A DNA stretch of 64,000 bases from Flaccisagitta enflata (GCA_965153355.1 OZ231127.1:92814001-92878000), one strand, 5' to 3'; positions 1 to 11,719 are shown, counted from the first letter of the stretch. Made by a program: numbers and translations. The notes: generated by a model not told the origin, from the letters alone.

Positions 1-327
1 TTTTAAGTTCAGTTTCAGTGTCTTGTTCTTATACAGCCGGAATGCATATATGATATATTCTTCAGTATGTTCTAGCAGAAACAAATGGCAAAAGTAAATT
101 GCATTGTAAATTCTAATGCAAAAAAAAAAACAAAGTAAAAGAAAATGAAACAAAAAAAAACAAACAAAAAAACAAAACAAAACAACAAAACTTATACGAT
201 TTTTCATCATAAGTTGTGATTCACAACAGAAACAGATCTGACCGAGGGCATGGAATGGGGAGGGAGCAGGGAATTTCCTTTGTAGTATCTAGAAGCCTGT
301 TTGTCAATGTCATGTAACAGTCTCTCA

Positions 328-330
<3 letters not shown>

Positions 331-407
<77 letters not shown>
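331..407. repeat. (CT)n microsatellite
   Basis: An uninterrupted CT dinucleotide array of about 77 bp. Confidence 0.98.
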
Positions 408-412
<5 letters not shown>

Positions 413-867
413 GATTTTCCCAATATCTACGTTTTTACTTTTCAGAATTTGGATTCAATTTCCTTTCTTATTTTTTCACTCTAATATGTTTTCTTCTTTT
501 TTAACCTTTTTTCAATTCCATTATTAGTTTTGAATAAAATCCTTTTTCAATAAGCGAGCTTACAGCTTTGTTGTTCTTTCCATTGTAACTGTTCTGTCCA
601 ATATTCTACGACAGAATATTTGTCCGTTAGTCCGGTATTCCTCCCACAGGATATCAACTTATCATGCTCAAAAAGACCTTCCGGTTGAGCTATGTAATTG
701 AGTTTTTGTATTTTTGTGTTTTTTTAGCATTTGAGCGTGTGATTACAAATCTTTATATGTATAATTTATTCATTCATTCGTTCAATCATTCATTTATCAT
801 TCGTTCGACGTTCAAATACCAATAAAGGCGGCTAATCGCCGTAGGAAAAAAGTCGTAAATGCTGAGA

Positions 868-1085
<218 letters not shown>

Positions 1086-1117
1086 GGGGAAGAGAGAGAC
1101 AGAGAGAGAAACAGAGA

Positions 1118-1300
1118 AGAACATGTAACACGGGGTTACAATATCGTTGCGGACAGGGGCATCCAACCCCCATCCACACCCCAACCCCCACGCACAAGCA
1201 TCTAGACTGCTTGTTTTTCCACTTTTCAACTTGGACGGACAGACGGACCAACAAATCGATGGATGGACTGACAGACAAAGCCCCTCATAGAGTTCGTAGT
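1118..1300 (-). repeat. Decayed double-hairpin-family copy
   Basis: It shares the order cggggt(t/g)acaatatc-attgcgga, gggca, CCCCCATCCACACCC, cttgtttttcc, then GGACGGAC and caaagcc-cata with the copy at 63690-63911. The terminal hairpin is degraded here. Confidence 0.5.
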
Positions 1301-2110
1301 TGAGATGAGAGAGAGACTGTGCTGCCAGGATGCACAATTACCACCTGGGACATTTCAAAGTTCAAGTAGACTTCAACTATCTCAATTCCTCGTTTTTCGG
1401 GAAAACGCGAAAAATGCGGAAAAATAAAAAAAGATTAAAAAAATCATAGCTCCAAAACTATTGATCGCACAGAATTCTGCTTGGCGTCATCTGAAAGAGG
1501 AGAATTAGCTGTTTCTTAGCTATTAATTTCATGCGTAGTACCATTCGGGCCCAAAAGCTTACCAACTTTCCCAAACGCTTCATGAAAAAAAGGGAAAACA
1601 ATTTTTCTTCGCGGAAATCAAAAAGTCTTCGAATCTTCGAATCTCGACTTTTTTCCAAATTAATTCATTCATTCGTTCATACATTCATTCACTCAATCGT
1701 TCATCCATTCCCTAATCTTTCGCCCCATTTATACAAGCATTCATGATTTTCACTTTACCTCTTACGTTGTCGCGCATCAATGGCCTACTAGGCTTTAGTT
1801 TTTAGTCACGTGCTACTCCCTTTTGTCGGCCCCTAGGTCCGTAGGTCCGTTACACTTTACTTTTTTATCATACCTAAGTCATTCTCAGTCATTCTCAATC
1901 ATTCTGAGTCATACTAATTCATACAACACTACATTGGATTACTTAAGTCAATTAGGTTAATCTACTCGTTTAAGTCATTTTTAGTCTTTTAAAGTCATTT
2001 TAAGTCATCCTGAGTCATTAAAAACCATCATTTATGTCCTGCACGCGACTTATAGGTGTTGGACTTGTTTTCCCACTAACTGAATTCCCAAGTCCAATAT
2101 TTTTCTAAGC

Positions 2111-2313
2111 TTTTTATTCGCGTGCTACGCGACTCTACACCCCGCTTTGTCCGTCAGTCGGTCGGTCCGTCCATCCGTCCGTCACACTTTACTTTTTTTT
2201 AGTTTTTGCGGTCTTTGGCCTCACTGCTCCTGCCCAAGTGATCAAGTGACCTCAAATATGGCCCCTGCCCACCCGCACGCGACTGGGTTAGCCGTGTATC
2301 CGGCCTTGTTTTA
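2111..2313 (+). mobile_element. Double-hairpin dispersed repeat, type 1
   Basis: It starts with TTTTTA and an imperfect hairpin (ttcgcgtgctacgcgact), passes through a GGTC/CGTC array, then contains CTCACTGCTCCTGCCCAA and CCCCTGCCCACCCGCACG. It ends in a second hairpin (GCCGTGTATCCGGC) followed by CTTGTTTTA. It encodes no protein. Confidence 0.75.
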
Positions 2314-2619
2314 CTTTGTACAAGTTGACTTGAAAGCGAATATGTGCGCCTCGCCGTTTGAGAATGTTTGAATGAAAGTATGAGTGAATAAATGAATGAA
2401 GGAATGAAGGAATTCAATAAGTCATCTGCTCGTCATTTCGTGGTTAATCATTCTCTTATCAGTTGGCGATTAGGATAAGCATTGGGATGGGCATTGGAAT
2501 AAAAAGAATTCCAAGCATAGTTAGAGCCCAAACTAACCGGGAAATCGATTTGGAGTTAGAGCATGGGCATTAGAATGGGCAGTGAAATTAAAAGAATTCC
2601 AAGCATAGTTAGAGCCCAA

Positions 2620-2768
2620 ACTAACCGGGAAATCGATTTGAACTCGATCTAGGCACTCCGTCATCAATGCTGTAGTTGTTTAGAATTGATTGCTGTTGAA
2701 ATGAGAGAAATTTCAACATTGATGACAGAGTGCCATAATCAAATCCAAATTGATTTTCCGAGTACTAC
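2620..2768. repeat. Palindromic element
   Basis: The left arm contains GGCACTCCGTCATCAATG and the right arm its near-exact complement CATTGATGACAGAGTGCC. Weaker pairing extends outward on both sides (ccgggaaatcgattt against aaattgattttccgag). It is a short MITE-like foldback. Confidence 0.6.
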
Positions 2769-2892
2769 GCTAATCAATAAAAAAGCCGCAATTTTAAATA
2801 ATTACTTCGCCTATTGAATTTCAAAATGGCTAACTTGAATTTTAGACCATTAGTAAGCTCTTGGAAAGAAATATCTTTTTTTATCAATCAAC

Positions 2893-3212
2893 AACTAGGC
2901 CAATTAGGCCAACGATGCGTCCTCTTTAGATACATGTTTTTCATGAATAAATGCTTTTTAATGAATGGATGTTTTTTTATGGATGAATGTTTTTTCTTAT
3001 TAATGGATTTTTTTTATAAATGAATGTTTTCCTTTATGAATGAATGTCATTTATCAATGAATGAATGCTACTTTTATTGGGTTACAACCACTATTCTATT
3101 GAAAAAATGCTTGATTTTGATGCTTGTAATGAATGCGTTACCAACGGACCAACCAACCAACGGACAGTCGGACACAGCCTATTATAGAGATGCGAGGACG
3201 CATCTGAAAAGG
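2893..3212 (-). mobile_element. Double-hairpin dispersed repeat, type 2
   Basis: It begins taggccaattaggccaac and ends with the hairpin agatgcgaggacgcatct followed by gaaaagg. Its interior is a GAATGAATG-rich spacer plus GCGTTACCAACGGACC. A close relative lies at 22228-22508, with the same ends and interior layout. Confidence 0.7.
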
Positions 3213-3362
3213 TGTGGCTTTTGATTTTTTCGCGTTGTAGATTGGGCTTTAACTATAAAAATCAAACATGAAAAGTGGTTAGGAATGGAATCACTTTGTG
3301 CCCCTTCTGTTGGTCATTGGTTTGTTATTAATGATTTTAAGCAGCAATTAAGGTCCCCTCAC

Positions 3363-3458
3363 CTCGATTTCCTCCTTGTTCTTGAGTAGAGGAGCTTTCA
3401 TGAGATCCCGCAAAGTGAAGGTCTCAGCCTCGATGTCAAACGAGTAACTAGTTGCAGT
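3363..3458 (-). CDS. Dynein heavy chain exon j (linker, last exon in window)
   Basis: 96 bp, phase 0 at both ends. It encodes TATSYSFDIEAETFTLRDLM, then KAPLLKNKEEIE. It continues directly from exon i (RHWDRIQ) as in DNAH5/8, where E-x-F-x-L-x-x-L/I-M-x-A-P-L-L-K is followed by the E-I-E-D-I-C motif. The next exon should lie left of the window; I did not find it in 1-3362. A TA-flanked palindromic element starts 24 bp upstream of the acceptor. Confidence 0.93.
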
Positions 3459-3481
3459 CTGAGAAAAGAAAATGACATATA

Positions 3482-4092
3482 CTACCTAGGAAAAAAGTCT
3501 TCGTTCACCTATATACAGTCATAACTATACTTCTAGAAGGAGTAGATAGAAAAAATTTGTGAGATTCAGAAACTACTTCATAAGATCTATCATTTGAGAC
3601 CAATCCCGTCTCTGTGACTCAAACCGTTTAGAAATGAGAGCGACTTGAAGATGACCTCCCTTTTCTGAAAATGGCAAAAAAGATAGTTGATTTGGTTTTC
3701 TTGATTGTAGTTGTCAACATACGAAATAACTTATTGTCTTTGTAGATTATGTTAATCGTCCTGGATTTGTTTTTTATTGACTATTGATCGTCCCACAAAG
3801 TCCAGTTATCACTTCAGATGAAAACCTTTTGCTGATTGCAAAGCATTGAAAAAAAGAAGGGGTGATTGATATCAATCAAGTGAAGAAAAAAAGTTGCACA
3901 AATTATCACATAACAAGTCGTCTTAGAATTCATTTTAAAGCTCTACAAACATAAACTATGCCAAATGGGGTGGTCACACCCTAGGTAGGACATCAGATAA
4001 GATAATAAAAAAAAGAAATCCTTTAATTTTTTGACAATTAATGATTTAATGAACATTTTCCTCAAGTGAACGAAGACTTATTTCCTAGGTAG
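3482..4092. mobile_element. MITE with terminal inverted repeats and TA flanks
   Basis: The left end CTACCTAGGAAAAAAGTC is repeated inverted at the right end (gacttatttcctaggtag), giving about 28-bp TIRs continuing through TTCGTTCAC. A TA flanks each end (3480-3481 and 4093-4094), as in Tc1/mariner-type elements. It is 611 bp with no coding capacity and sits in the dynein intron 22 bp from exon j. Confidence 0.8.
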
Positions 4093-4151
4093 TATGGTTG
4101 AAGAAAAGTGTTCTCTTATTCGAACCGAAGCCTCTAATTCTTTTGAATATA

Positions 4152-4740
4152 ACCATGCCCAAAAAAATGGCACATCTTTTTCACGCCTCTCGGTTCATGC
4201 ATAAGAAGTGAAACTAAGAAAAATCAGTGAGCATTTTAAAGAGCTTCAAAAAATCTATCATTTGAGTGGTCTCAGAATGTTATAGCTCTAAAACTTTAGA
4301 AATTACAATGACATGAAGAAAAAAGGTCAATTTTGCTTACTGCCAGAGAGAGTGTTTCCACATATCACATTGAATTATACCTTTCATTTTCATTTAATCA
4401 TAACTTCTAAACAAATCAAGTTAAAAATTTCTGCTTGGCGCCATTTTGAAGACAATTTTCTAATTTTTTGTTTCCTCATGAATTTTTCTTGATTTGCTTT
4501 AGTATTTTCATTGATACATAGAATAACGAGGAAAATTTTGATGATTGAATGATCTACAGAGTAATCAACTTCACTTAATTTTATCTTTAAACAAAAAAAC
4601 TCACAATATTCTGCTTGGTCTAGTTTTGAAGAACTTTTGAATGTCTTTTTAACGGTCACTGATTTTCTATAGTTTAATTCAAAGAGAGCTAATAAATTTG
4701 CATGAAAAGATGAGTGTGCCATTGTTTATTTTGGCATGGT
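4152..4740. mobile_element. MITE with TA flanks (ACCATGCC family)
   Basis: The left end ACCATGCCCAAAAAAATGG pairs with the right end, whose complement reads ACCATGCCAAAATAAACA then ATGGCACAC. Each end is flanked by TA (4150-4151 and 4741-4742). The interior carries the dispersed TCTGCTTGG unit also seen at 1479, 4430, 4610, 5010 and 5217. Confidence 0.7.
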
Positions 4741-4742
4741 TA

Positions 4743-5342
4743 CTATCTTGGTCAAAATAAGAGTCCTCGCAATAGAAATTAGTTCTTAAACCTTGAATAT
4801 TGATCAGAAAAACCTGTTTTCTTATTACAAAAGTTTATTTTAGCGTATTTTGGCACTAGATATTGCTTGAATAGTGATTTTTATAGTAACATATAGCAGC
4901 ATCACTGATTTGTGTGTGACAGGTTTCTCATCTGTTTTTACCACTTCGGTTTTATGATGAGGCTTGTAATAATTTTGTTGTAAAATCTAAACGATTTGAG
5001 CAAATGAGCTCTGCTTGGTTGCAAATGAAAGCTCTTTTGAAGCTCTTTACAACGGTCACCAATTTCCTTATGTTTCTATATTTTCTATGTATAGAAAATA
5101 TCCAAATAAAGCTGCTGGAATTTCAAAAACAGAAATCAACGACTATTACCTTAGAAATCAAAATGAATCATTTTACTCTTTTTTCTGTAAAATCTAAACC
5201 AATTGAGCTACAGAGGTCTGCTTGGGGGCATTAGATCGCATTTTCGCAGAGCTTTCTAATGGTCACCAATTTTTATATGTTTTTTGAATGATTTAACCAC
5301 AATGTAAGAAAACATGGCGGACTCTTAATTTGACCAAGATAG
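4743..5342. mobile_element. Adjacent palindromic element (CTATCTTGG family)
   Basis: CTATCTTGGTCAAAATAAG at the left is mirrored by ttaatttgaccaagatag at the right. It abuts the preceding MITE and shares the TA at 4741-4742; the right flank is TG. The interior again contains TCTGCTTGG units. The layout suggests one element inserted at the edge of another. Confidence 0.6.
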
Positions 5343-5423
5343 TGCTGTCTTTACTCTCTCTCTCTCTGATTTGTACTTGTCATTTCTAGTAAGGGACATC
5401 CAAAACATGATATTAACGCTTAC

Positions 5424-5548
5424 TTGAATTCTATCCCAATGTCTTTTCTTCATAGCTTTGTGGGACATCATTTCAAGTAAAGGACAAGTTTCGTTGAAGT
5501 CATCGATGGTTTGGCGTAACGCGTTGAAAGCCTCCCATTCCTTCAAAC
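5424..5548 (-). CDS. Dynein heavy chain exon i (CPLLEMM...RHW motif)
   Basis: 125 bp, phase 1 in and phase 0 out, encoding [20 protein letters not shown], then [20 protein letters not shown]. The C-P-L-L-x-x-M...A-M-x-x-RHW block is nearly invariant in axonemal dynein linkers. The donor is GTAAGCG and the acceptor ATTTTCAG. Confidence 0.96.
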
Positions 5549-5700
5549 CTGAAAATGTACATCAAAACATCATTAACCTTACATCGTTTATAATTTACTA
5601 AATAGCATTCCATTTCTACTTTTCTTTTATTCTGTAGCCATTCTTTTTATTGATTGACCACTATCACTGCCCAGTATCCATCCCGACAATTTAAAGGGGG

Positions 5701-5890
5701 TTTAGTCGCGTGCACGCGACTCTACAACCCGCTTTGTCCGTCGGTCGGTCGGTCCGTCACACTTTACTTTTTTTTATGATTTTATTTCTTTGACCTCACT
5801 GCTCCTGCCAAAATGGTCTGGTGACCTCAAATATGGCCCCTGCCCACCCGCACGCGACTTTGGTAGCCGTGTATCCGGCCTTGTTTTTTT
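5701..5890 (+). mobile_element. Double-hairpin dispersed repeat, type 1 (best copy)
   Basis: TTTAGTCGCGTGCACGCGAC opens with a perfect hairpin. It is followed by GCTTTGTCC, a GTCG/GTCC array, CTCACTGCTCCTGCC, ATGGCCCCTGCCCACC and GTGTATCCGGCCTTGTTTTT. It lies in the dynein intron between exons i and h, 69 bp from exon h. Confidence 0.8.
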
Positions 5891-5958
5891 AGGTAAGGAA
5901 GGCCAGCCAATTTTTGTTCATTGGTCTTTATTTGATACATTTAAAATACAAACAATAC

Positions 5959-6050
5959 CTTTAGGGAGTTTTCTGCATCGGTTTTGAAAGTCGGATAGTT
6001 CTGAATTGATTTTGGCGATATCCAAATCCGTCCAAGAAATGTCATAGTAC
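5959..6050 (-). CDS. Dynein heavy chain exon h (CRKLPK motif)
   Basis: 92 bp, phase 2 in and phase 1 out. It encodes [20 protein letters not shown] to a segment ending [10 protein letters not shown]-x-D-I-x-W and F-Q-x-R-C-R-K-L-P-K are linker signatures. The acceptor TTTAACAG and donor GTATTG are both plausible. Confidence 0.94.
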
Positions 6051-6271
6051 CTGTTAAATGAGGGGAAAAAGATTAAGTCGGTCTCCAACTTTTTTGCATG
6101 AGGGATTTATGGCTCTCAATCAACTAAATCTTATCAAGCACCAAGCCGAATGCTAAACAATCGTTTTTTCATCTTGTTGAGTAAAAATATAGTTAAGACA
6201 GATAGACGATCTGAGACATGCACCGACGGATAGAGAGAGAGAGAGTTAAAAAACAGCTGCAATGGCTCAAA

Positions 6272-6432
6272 TAAAAAACAAGGCCGGACACACGGCAATC
6301 CAGACGCGGACAGTTGGGCAGGAGCAGTAATGCGAAAACCCCCCGAAATTTAGAAATATGACGGACGGACGGACCGACGGACGGACCGACCGACACGGTA
6401 AGGTGTAGAGTCGCGTGTCCGCGACTAAAAAA
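6272..6432 (-). mobile_element. Double-hairpin dispersed repeat, type 1, short subtype
   Basis: It reads AACAAGGCCGGACACACGG at one end and agtcgcgtgtccgcgact then AAAAAAC at the other. Between them are GTTGGGCAGGAGCAGTAATG and a GGAC array. Compared with the copy at 5701 the internal GGTGACCTC block is missing. Confidence 0.8.
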
Positions 6433-6869
6433 CCGCCCATCATGCACCATTACGACTTTTCCCTCACCGCGTCAGCCTCCAACACGGCTACCGGTTTCCA
6501 AACGGACGGACTGACCAACATTGCAAAAATATAAAGTCACGTACACGCGAACAAAAGGGAAACTATCCAATGGATAGTATCCATTCAAATGGAGGAAACT
6601 GACTCCCAATTCGTAGACTGAAAGCAAGGTACGCGACACCTTCCAACAACTCGGCGTTGGTCTTCCAATTTCAAGGGGCTTATACGCGCGATGCTACATA
6701 TATGGCACAGAACTATACAAGGATACTGAATATAATATTACTCTCTCTTTATAACATCATGTTCAATGTCTATGAGCTCTGTGACATTAATAACTACCGC
6801 GCTGACTCTTCACCAACAACTGAACACTTAATTTGGAAGCCTCGAAGGCGCGTGATCAAAGATGGCGTT

Positions 6870-7170
6870 AATACTTAGTCACTTACCCATTGACAGTATC
6901 AATGACGGCATTATAGCGTTAATTCTTAGTCACTTACCCATTGACAGTGTTAATGACGGCATTATAGCGTTAATTCTTAGTCACTTACCCATTGACAGTA
7001 TCAATGACGGTAGTGTAAAGTTAATACTTAGTCACTTACCCATTGACAGTATAAACAACGGCATTGTAGCTTTAATACTTACCCATTGACAGTATCAGTG
7101 ACAGTATTGTAGCTTTAATACATAGTCACTTACCCATTGACAGTATCAATGACGGCATTGTAGAGTTGAT
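6870..7170 (-). repeat. Tandem repeat of dynein exon g tail plus splice donor
   Basis: Six or so units of roughly 50 bp repeat the last codons of exon g (GCCGTCATTGATACTGTCAA) with its donor context GGGTAAGTGACTAAG. Units lie near 6880, 6930, 6985, 7035, 7085 and 7130. The true exon end at 7200 is the first of the series in gene orientation, so each unit carries a potential decoy 5' splice site. Confidence 0.85.
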
Positions 7171-7199
7171 ACTTTGTACTATCATTATTTATTACTTAC

Positions 7200-7323
7200 C
7201 CATTGACAGTATCAATGACGGCATTGTAGAGTTGGTAGAGTTTTTGCAGCAGATTGAACTCTTTTCTGATTCGATGCAACTCTGGATAGTCATGGATGGG
7301 AAGACCGAACAATTGCTCACCAC
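7200..7323 (-). CDS. Dynein heavy chain exon g (GE.LFGLP motif)
   Basis: 124 bp, phase 1 in and phase 2 out. It encodes [20 protein letters not shown], then [11 protein letters not shown] and an end VIDTVNG. This is the conserved start of the DHC_N2 linker region. The donor is GTAAGTAATA. The exon tail with its donor is tandemly repeated about six times downstream (6870-7170). Confidence 0.95.
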
Positions 7324-7386
7324 CTGAAAGATAAAATGTCAAAAAGAAAAAAGATGTCTCAAAGACAAAATGAGATCAAAAATATG

Positions 7387-7389
<3 letters not shown>

Positions 7390-7463
<74 letters not shown>
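7390..7463. repeat. (GA)n microsatellite
   Basis: About 74 bp of GA with GAAA interruptions at its right edge, 66 bp upstream of dynein exon g in gene orientation. Confidence 0.97.
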
Positions 7464-7474
<11 letters not shown>

Positions 7475-7975
7475 GACGTCAAATGACGTCAAATGACACA
7501 AAGAAAAAATGAGACAAAAGGTGGACATCCATTTGGCAGTTATGATGAGCCGGCATCCTAACCATCGGCCGCATATTCGTTCTTATTGACGATTTGATTC
7601 ATAGCCTTAACTAAATCAAGTGGGCGTTGACAGGCTAAAGGATTTGTCTTCATTCCAAAAAATCTATAAGAGGAAGTTATGCAATCGAAACAGTAATATG
7701 TATTATTCATTGTTTATCCTTATCCATTTTTCATTATGTCATGGTGTACAGGAACAGGAAATTTTGGTTTCATTTTACTTTTTGCTTATGATATACATTT
7801 ATAATAAAAAAATATTATTTGCATTTCAGATAAGTATTTTTGATATAATGTATTAGGTGTTTTAACAATATTTTTAAACCCAGAATACTTACTAACTGTG
7901 GTTTCATATTGATCAGAAAAAAGAATTGAATGTTTGAATTCCTTAGAAAAATGGTAAACAAAATTTCAAAACATT

Positions 7976-8122
7976 GTTAGGTGAAATTATATCACAGCCT
8001 CAGTAAAAAATTTTTTGCATTTCTGAGAACATGGCCCTTTTCTTATATGTTTTTAAAAAGAGGCCATGTTTTTGAAAATGCAAATTATTTTATTTCTATG
8101 CAATGATATAATTTCACCTAAC
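7976..8122. mobile_element. Palindromic foldback element
   Basis: GTTAGGTGAAATTATATCA at the left is mirrored by tgatataatttcacctaac at the right. The centre is a second inverted pair around aacatggcc and ggccatgtt. The core TTTGCATTT...ACATGGCC is shared with the foldback at 60306-60445. Confidence 0.8.
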
Positions 8123-8572
8123 ATGAGTGAGATGACAAAGCATAATTTTCTTAAAAAAATCATCTTTTTTCTACCCTTTTTCAATACATTATGTACATCA
8201 AATCTGTACTTCAGAGATCATCTATGCAAAAATTTATTGTTCAACACTTAAAAAATATTTTTTTCTTATAAAAACTATAAAATGATAATATTAAAAAATA
8301 TCTAAAAAATTGTACGAAAACGAGTCAACTCTGGAGAAGTGCTGCGCTTAAATTACACAGTCTTTGTTACTTTAATAATTTCTTGAATTTGATGGGTTTT
8401 TTTTACAAGTGGAAAGTTCTATTTTTTTTTCTTCTTTCTTTATTTTGTTTGTTTTTCTTTAATAAGGGGGGGGGGAGAGAAGGAGAGTGGTAGAACAAAT
8501 TAATAGCAGGAATCAAGATAATTTCAATCAATCCTCCATTTATGTATGGTTATCCGAGGAACTGTACTGAAC

Positions 8573-8659
8573 CTGAGTATGTTTGGAATTTGCTCCAGAT
8601 TTCATCGAAGCGGGATTGATAGATGCTCATACGGACGGAGGCCTCCTGTGGCGCCAGAC
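8573..8659 (-). CDS. Dynein heavy chain exon f
   Basis: 87 bp, phase 1 in and phase 1 out, encoding LAPQEASVRMSIYQSRFDEI then WSKFQTYS. It follows exon e in the order expected from outer-arm dyneins (P-x-EA-x-x-R, FD-x-I, K-x-x-TY). The acceptor is ATTTCAG and the donor GTTCAG. The exon head is repeated at 8703-8740, 9528-9575, 9602-9650 and 9672-9722. Confidence 0.92.
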
Positions 8660-8702
8660 CTGAAATGCGAAATAAAGTGCCACATCTTAATAACTGCAAA
8701 AA

Positions 8703-9722
8703 TGGACATTTGCCTCTTGTGGCGCCAGACCTGAAATTGGAATAAATCGCAACAGATTGATAGACTACACAGCCATCAATCTCGATTGAAAAATTCTTTT
8801 ATGCTTTTTATCAGAGATGTATCAATTGAGTGATCTGAAATCAACTTTTCCTTAAAGAGCATTGATTGACGTTTTTTGTATCAAAATTTTATGGACTTGG
8901 GTAAAATAGTTTTCATTTTATGTCAATTTGAAGTATGAGTAGTTTCAGAGGTAAAATATAGGAAAATTGTTGTTTGACAAAGCAGTTCCTTTTTAAATTG
9001 GTCTCATTTCTCAACGGCTTGAGATACAGATGCCATATTGGTCTCAAATGAAAGATAATTTAATGTACTTTTAGCTAACAAAAAGAGGAAAACAGTCTTG
9101 AACCTATTTGGCATACTTTTCATTCAAAAAGTCACAAATCAAAGGAATTTTGTTAAAAAATGATTTCAAGAATATGAAACTTTCTCTAAATGCCAATTCA
9201 TTTATCAACCAAAGGAAATTTGAAAAACTACATCAAAATATCTTTCATTTGAGACCAATCTGGCATCTTTAGCCCTAACGGTTTAGAAATGCATTTTAAA
9301 GAAAGATATTCTTGTCAGCAATGTTTTGATTTCTCTTCAGCTGTAAATACCAAAATTACTTCAAATTGAGGCTGCAGACAAACTATTCAACCTAGACCAG
9401 TGATATTTTGACACAAAAAACGTCAAACATAGCACTTAAGAAGAAAATTTATTACAGATCATGAAAATAAACCATTGAGGCACAAAGGCCTTATACTTTT
9501 TTTCAGTTGAGATTGATGACCCTGTAAAATGCGGTCAGTTTCCTATCGTGGCGCCCGACATAAAATGGAAATATAATGCAACAGATTGATAGATGTTGAT
9601 GCGGACATTTGTCTCTGATGGCGCCAGACCTAGAATTAATGGAAATGAAATGCAACAGATTGATGACTGTAAATGCGGACATAAGCCTCATGTGGCGCCA
9701 AGCCAGACCGGAAGTGAAATTT
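8703..9722 (-). repeat. Decoy copies of dynein exon f head, split by a palindrome
   Basis: TGGCGCCAGACCTGAAAT, which is exon f's first bases plus its acceptor in reverse complement, recurs at about 8719 and, more diverged, near 9550, 9618 and 9690. Each is followed by ATGCAACAGATTGATAG-like text. The units match the true boundary at 8641-8665. The array is interrupted by the palindrome at 8772-9522. Confidence 0.85.
8772..9522. mobile_element. Large palindromic element (about 750 bp)
   Basis: Inverted arms match from the edges (catcaatctcgattgaaaaa against gttgagattgatg) inward through TGATCTG, CTTAA, and TTGACGTTTTTTGTATCAAA against its complement near 9407-9426. The central part repeats the ttgagaccaatctggcat unit in both orientations (9030 and 9250). 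It inserted into the exon f decoy array. Confidence 0.7.
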
Positions 9723-9985
9723 GAAGGCGTCAGAAGCGTTAAAGCCAATGAAAATAAGATCTTACTAAATATGAACAAAAGAAATCATTCGATGGCCCTT
9801 TGATATTCCATGAACGTCATATCGCCAGTGCATGAGCTGAAAAGATATTTAAAAGCTTTCACCTTGGAAAGAAACGACATCTGTATGAATATAAAGCTTA
9901 TAAAAGTATTAAAGGGAGATCGGATTTAAATAAAAGTGCGTAATTTTTTTGTCACTTTTTGCTTCGTGTGTCAGAGCTCGTCTAC

Positions 9986-10121
9986 CTGGAGTCATGGGCC
10001 CATTAAGGCCGTAATCGTAAACGAAGACGTCAACTGCTTGACGGAAGGAAGTGATGCCTTCAAGAAGATCGCGTTTCATGTCTGGTTGACGAGCCAAAAG
10101 GTTGTCTTGCACGCTCAAAGC
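9986..10121 (-). CDS. Dynein heavy chain exon e (GPM motif)
   Basis: 136 bp, phase 0 in and phase 1 out. It encodes ALSVQDNLLARQPDMKRDLL to a segment ending DYGLNGPMTPG. The Y-x-x-x-GPM motif is highly conserved in axonemal dyneins. Two extra copies of the exon head with a usable AG lie upstream at 10213-10258 and 10391-10430. Confidence 0.95.
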
Positions 10122-10212
10122 CTGACAAAAATGAAAGAGAGAAAAAGAGATGCTCGCTCATGTCATGTCAGGTTACAAAAGAAAAGCAAAAGAAAGAGAA
10201 GCTCATTGCAAA

Positions 10213-10430
10213 TTGACGAGCTAGGAGATTGTCTTGCACGCTCAAAACCTGAAAAATAAGCAAGGCCAAGTAAGCCAATAAGGTGTGACGTGTGGATCGT
10301 CGAACGAATGCGTTACCAACAGACAGACAGACAGACCAACGGACACAGCCAGTTATAGAGGTGCTATGTCGCACCTAAAAAGAGAAAAGAGATGCTGAGA
10401 GATTGTCTCGCACGCTCAAAGCCTGTCGGA
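10213..10430 (-). repeat. Decoy copies of dynein exon e head
   Basis: Two segments (10213-10258 and 10391-10430) repeat the start of exon e in reverse complement: ttgtcttgcacgctcaaa and ttgtctcgcacgctcaaa, each followed by cctg, which reads CAGG at the acceptor. A type 2 double-hairpin repeat lies between them. Confidence 0.85.
10259..10377 (-). mobile_element. Double-hairpin dispersed repeat, type 2, short copy
   Basis: The left end agcaaggccaagtaagccaa has GGCC/GGCC-like pairing. The interior has GAATGCGTTACCAACAGAC and an ACAG array. The right end is the hairpin aggtgctatgtcgcacct followed by AAAAAG. The inverted relative at 46499-46620 has the same layout. Confidence 0.75.
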
Positions 10431-10582
10431 CCATGGACACATGGGCAGACAGACGGACGGACAAACTTGCAGGCGGAGGAGCGCATTTTTATGTCGCATT
10501 TGCACCCTGTCAAGGCTTTCATCTTTCATCTTAAACGCGTTTTTGCCCCTTCTTCTACCTTGTCACCTTAGAAACTGACAGC

Positions 10583-10965
<383 letters not shown>

Positions 10966-11305
10966 TCAATACACGCTAAAAACTATAATTAATGAAGCGT
11001 TTTACGTGGACAAAGAAAAGGAAAAAAGACAGAGAGAGGACAATTGACGAATGAAAGAAATCGCAAGTAGGCTATTTCTGTGGCTTTTAACATTGTCATG
11101 CAGTCATGTCATCCAAAGATGCAAATAATGTCGTCTATGTCATCCAATCATGTCATTCAACCATATCATTTGTGTTATGCAATCATGTCATTTAACCAAC
11201 CAACATAACGACTGCTATGACCACAACAACTACAACGAAAACAACAAGTACAACAAATTAAAACAAATTTGAAAAGAAACGGAAATAATGAGAAAAAAAA
11301 ACTAT

Positions 11306-11394
<89 letters not shown>

Positions 11395-11467
11395 CCAACA
11401 TCATTTCCGCTGGAAAGAAAAATCACGGAATCTAATACGAACCGTACGTGACACGTCCTTCCAAGAA

Positions 11468-11505
<38 letters not shown>
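11306..11505. repeat. (CAA)n array with nearby (CT)n
   Basis: About 90 bp of CAA (11306-11395), then unique sequence, then 35 bp of CT (11471-11505) and a T-rich tract. Confidence 0.97.
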
Positions 11506-11513
<8 letters not shown>

Positions 11514-11719
11514 CTTTTTTTTTTCTTATCTTTTTTTCTTTTGGTTTTGGTAAATCTGCAGAGCTATACTGGAACAAAGACAAATACACGGGCGAAGGCC
11601 AGAGAGCCTGTCCCATAATATTCAGGGATATAAAAAAACGCAAAAAAATATGCGAAATTTCCATTGCACAACATGGAAAATTGACCAAAAACCCTGAGGA
11701 TGGGGCAGGTGGGGGGGGG

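Noticed and set aside
8546-8734. Plus-strand frame with two RRPPVAPDLK/LLWRQT-like copies as a gene
   Set aside because: It is antisense to dynein exon f and its duplicated head; phase and splice sites support the minus strand.
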